Shown here piece by piece: positions 61,201-64,000 of a stretch of DNA of 64,000 nt (position 1 is its first letter; each line of letters begins with the position of its first letter). The position numbers and the translations under genes were made by a program. The notes under the pieces were generated by a model. It saw only the letters and a list, made by a program, of their open reading frames with translations. It was not told where the DNA came from and made no database searches. Source of the stretch: Albula goreensis (taxonomy: Eukaryota; Chordata; Actinopteri; Albuliformes; Albulidae); assembly GCA_022829145.1 (NCBI GenBank), contig CM040764.1, forward strand, positions 13,271,670 to 13,335,669, written 5' to 3'.

Positions 61201-64000
61201 GACCTTTCCAGAAAGGGCAATCCACTGCACAGCTGCATGGAGTGGGTGGGAGCCGTGCTTTACTTTGTAAGCAATTTGTTTGTTACCATCACGGGCTGAG
61301 AATGGACATTAAAGCAGCTTCCAGCATCAACAGCACGCAGCAGCAGCAAACTTCTGCCCACTCTCCACAGTCTCCCGTCTCAGACACCCACACACAGACT
61401 CCCTGAAGCTTCCGCTGGCCCTCGTCACTATCTCCTTTGTCCCTCTGTTGAGAAAGCCTCATCCAACACTTAACGCTCTCACAATAGGACAAGAGTTTTC
61501 ACAGCAGGAACAGGACATGTGCACCAATGGGCAATTATCACTAGGTATTCCTTTAGTGTCAATATATAGTGGCTGTTTTCTCGCAACCCTGCTGTGATCT
61601 CGCAATTCCCTCTCTGTTCCGTGATCAGTCAGCTTAGTTTGATTTCTGCCCCATCAGCCGATTGATTTCTCTTCTGTATTTATGGGTTCTCTTTTGGACT
61701 CATCTCTGAAATTTGCGGGCATAATACTAATTCTGGTACAGACAAGCAAAAGCTGGCTATGATAAAAGAACTGCGGCAGGCAACCTTTGGCTTGGGAGCT
61801 GTGCAGAGCATAACAAGTAGAATGGTGCATTTAGATGGTTGGTCACCCTTCTGTTGGGAGTGTTGGAGAACAGCTCCTTTCTGAAGCTTGTGGACATTGA
61901 GTTTCGGAGCAAAGAGGGAAGAGGGGGTTGAGTTGGGGGTTGGGGTTTGGGGGGTAAGGAGAATGGGCCAGTAGGATGAGTTGGTGATTAAAGGCTGCCC
62001 ACGGCCTCCCTGGGGGGTGGGATGTCCTACCATACAGAAAGCACATAAGTGTAGGAAGATGCCATCTGGGGCCTCTACTAGAAGAGGTGTGGGGGCGGAC
62101 ACTGCCTCCAAGTAATTCTTTCAGAGAAGCCAAGAACTGCCAAGCGAATAGAAAACGATTCGAAGGTCATCAATCAAAAAAAGCTGTCACAGGAACAGCC
62201 GGAAACAATGGACGGGACGTAACGGTCTGGCCCTGGTGTCAGCTTCGCCACCCACTCATGCCAGCCCTCAGGAGGCCGCACCCACCGCGCTCTGCTCCCA
62301 TTGGCCGGTCTTGGCCGCCTCTCCCTTCCCCCATCTCGCCTGCTAATTGGCCGCTTTGTGAACGCGCAGTCGGTCGTGCAAGTCGAGAATCGTCATTTAT
62401 CTTCACCACGTCTTGAGACAATCGATGTTGACCAGTGCTGTCCCAAACTGCCAGACGCTTCATCAGGGGTCAATGTAGCGGGCAAGATGATTTTGGTGGA
62501 GTAACGGCACCAACACAAAGTGATGAGATCACAACCCTGGGAACAAATGTTGCTTTTTTAATTATTTTTTTTATAAAGGTCACCAGCTCCTTCATTAAAT
62601 GTAATGTACTTTCGCCTTTCTATAGCGGCTGTATTGCACATTTCAGATGGCATGAATCGAAAAATCCTGATGAATGTCACATAGACTGAAATGTTGATGA
62701 TCTCACACTGAAAATAAACACTGGGAACGGCAAGAAAACAAGTTTTTCTTCTTCCTCAAAGCGTTTTGTTGCTCTCTGGCCCTTGGACAGAATTTTCAAA
62801 GCATGCAAGCATTTAGCTTTTACATAGCCTGGCATGATTCATAATTAATTACATTTGCAAGCCACTAATTCAAACAGATAAATAAAAGATGTTAAATTGT
62901 TTGTTCTGCTCACAGTCAGCTTTTATTCAATGTTATTGAAGAATCATTTCTATCAATCGCAAAACCAGCAAATGCTTTTACAGATTTTTTTTTCAGATCA
63001 TCAAGAAATAATTGAGGACAATATAAACAAAGAGTGAGTGTAAGAACAAGTATTATTGAAGTATATTCATATTTTTGCTATTAAATGGTAGAAAAGGTCT
63101 TTGAGATAGTTCTCATAGCTAAAGATGAGGCATGGACACATTTAGATTAACCCAACAATCATTAGTGATTGCATATATTATAAAATATTGTAAATATGTA
63201 AAACATAAATAATATATATAGTTATATAGCTTTTTAGCTGAAATGTCAATTCTTGTTCAAATGTAACTCATTACTAAAGAAGCTCCATGACTTAGTTTTC
63301 ATCACAAACCAATTTCAATTAACTACTCCATGAAACATATTTTTATGTAGACAAGATGAACACGAGAAAGCCTTTGAGACTGAAATTATCATTTTGGAAA
63401 AGGTCTGGACAAAAAGTGATAAAAACAAAGAAAAGCAAACCATGCTTAATTAAGTTTTTTTTCTGCTTAAAATGTATACTTTATGAACTGAACATGCATT
63501 TTGTACTGCATCTCCTATGGTTACTTTTTCTGCTACTACTGAGACATGTTTTAAAATGTATTCTGAATAGTTCTCTGATCTTGCTGGTGCAGCTAAGACT
63601 GATAATTTGTCTCTAAGACATTTTTGTTATTGTTATTTACATAAAATATGAAACACAAGGTAATGCAATATTATAAATATATTTACTAAATGATCTTGCA
63701 GCATTTTAATTTGTTTATGGTGGGCATACGTATTTGTACAAAGACTGAAAATACGGGACATCCAACCATAAAGTTTGTAACAGTACAGCACTCAAGGAAC
63801 TGCAGAATTGTTTCTTCGCGTGTATGAGTGCATTGAGTTTTTATTTAAAACACGTCTTCATTTTCCAGATCCATTTTCCACAGCCAACTCTACCCTCGTT
63901 TCCGACTCCCGGAACACACTGCGTTTTATGTTTTCTCAATGACAGCTGCTGTGCCCTACATTTTAACACCTACGCCGGCGATGTTAAGCGACGATTATGC

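Larger units (their letters stand above)
52030..64000. other. Gene-poor region with candidate conserved non-coding elements
   Basis: I find no exon set with family resemblance on either strand. The longest frames (61035-61406, 57536-57868, 62087-62416) have no motif and no splice context. GC-rich or homeobox-site-rich islands stand out from the AT-rich background at 54300-54960, 56100-56600, 57940-58235, 58800-58990 and 62200-62440. These could be regulatory elements of a developmental gene outside the window. Confidence 0.45.

Noticed and set aside
61035..61406. 123-codon plus-strand frame
   Set aside because: No family resemblance. It contains a Gln run and ends in a CA-rich stretch; no supporting splice or conservation signal.

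Overview
This window is vertebrate nuclear DNA, most likely from a ray-finned fish. It has spliced genes with GT-AG introns, abundant CA/GT microsatellites and long gene-poor stretches. The gene content matches the neighbourhood that in human includes PRSS56, CHRND, CHRNG and EIF4E2 (2q37.1). There are no bacterial, plasmid or viral genes. The species cannot be named from the sequence.

Layout. Plus strand: prss56 (trypsin-fold secreted protease, 15 coding exons, 2051-10488), chrnd (muscle nicotinic acetylcholine receptor delta, 12 exons, 11999-17629), chrng (gamma, 12 exons, 24019-29268) and a phospholipid scramblase (7 coding exons, 32888-36070). Minus strand: eif4e2 (4EHP, 38180 or 39496 to 43616) and capn10 (calpain-10, 45159-50919), with the capn10 promoter probably near 51.85-52.0 kb. 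From about 52 to 64 kb I find no convincing gene. That stretch has GC- and homeobox-site-rich segments that look like conserved non-coding elements, including one element present twice. I rebuilt exons by checking splice sites, reading phase and family resemblance together. All six coding sequences close in phase except capn10, which is one base short in the exon that carries the catalytic His and Asn.

Function. chrnd and chrng are paralogous subunits of the embryonic muscle acetylcholine receptor, and each has a pair of E-boxes just upstream, as expected for myogenic-factor control. prss56 is an unrelated neighbour whose mammalian orthologue affects eye growth. eif4e2 is a cap-binding translational repressor, and capn10 is an atypical calpain without EF-hands.

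Most unusual points: (1) the fish PRSS56 carries the same six-cysteine module on both sides of its protease domain, each on its own phase 1-1 exon; (2) the capn10 His/Asn exon ends inside a 35-bp minisatellite whose unit contains that exon's end and its 5' splice site, giving about 14 tandem donor-like copies; (3) the same exon is one base short right after its NPWG motif; (4) eif4e2 lacks the expected terminal exon, and an in-phase unfamiliar one is a candidate; (5) a TAATTACAGA-headed non-coding element occurs twice, 1.6 kb apart.
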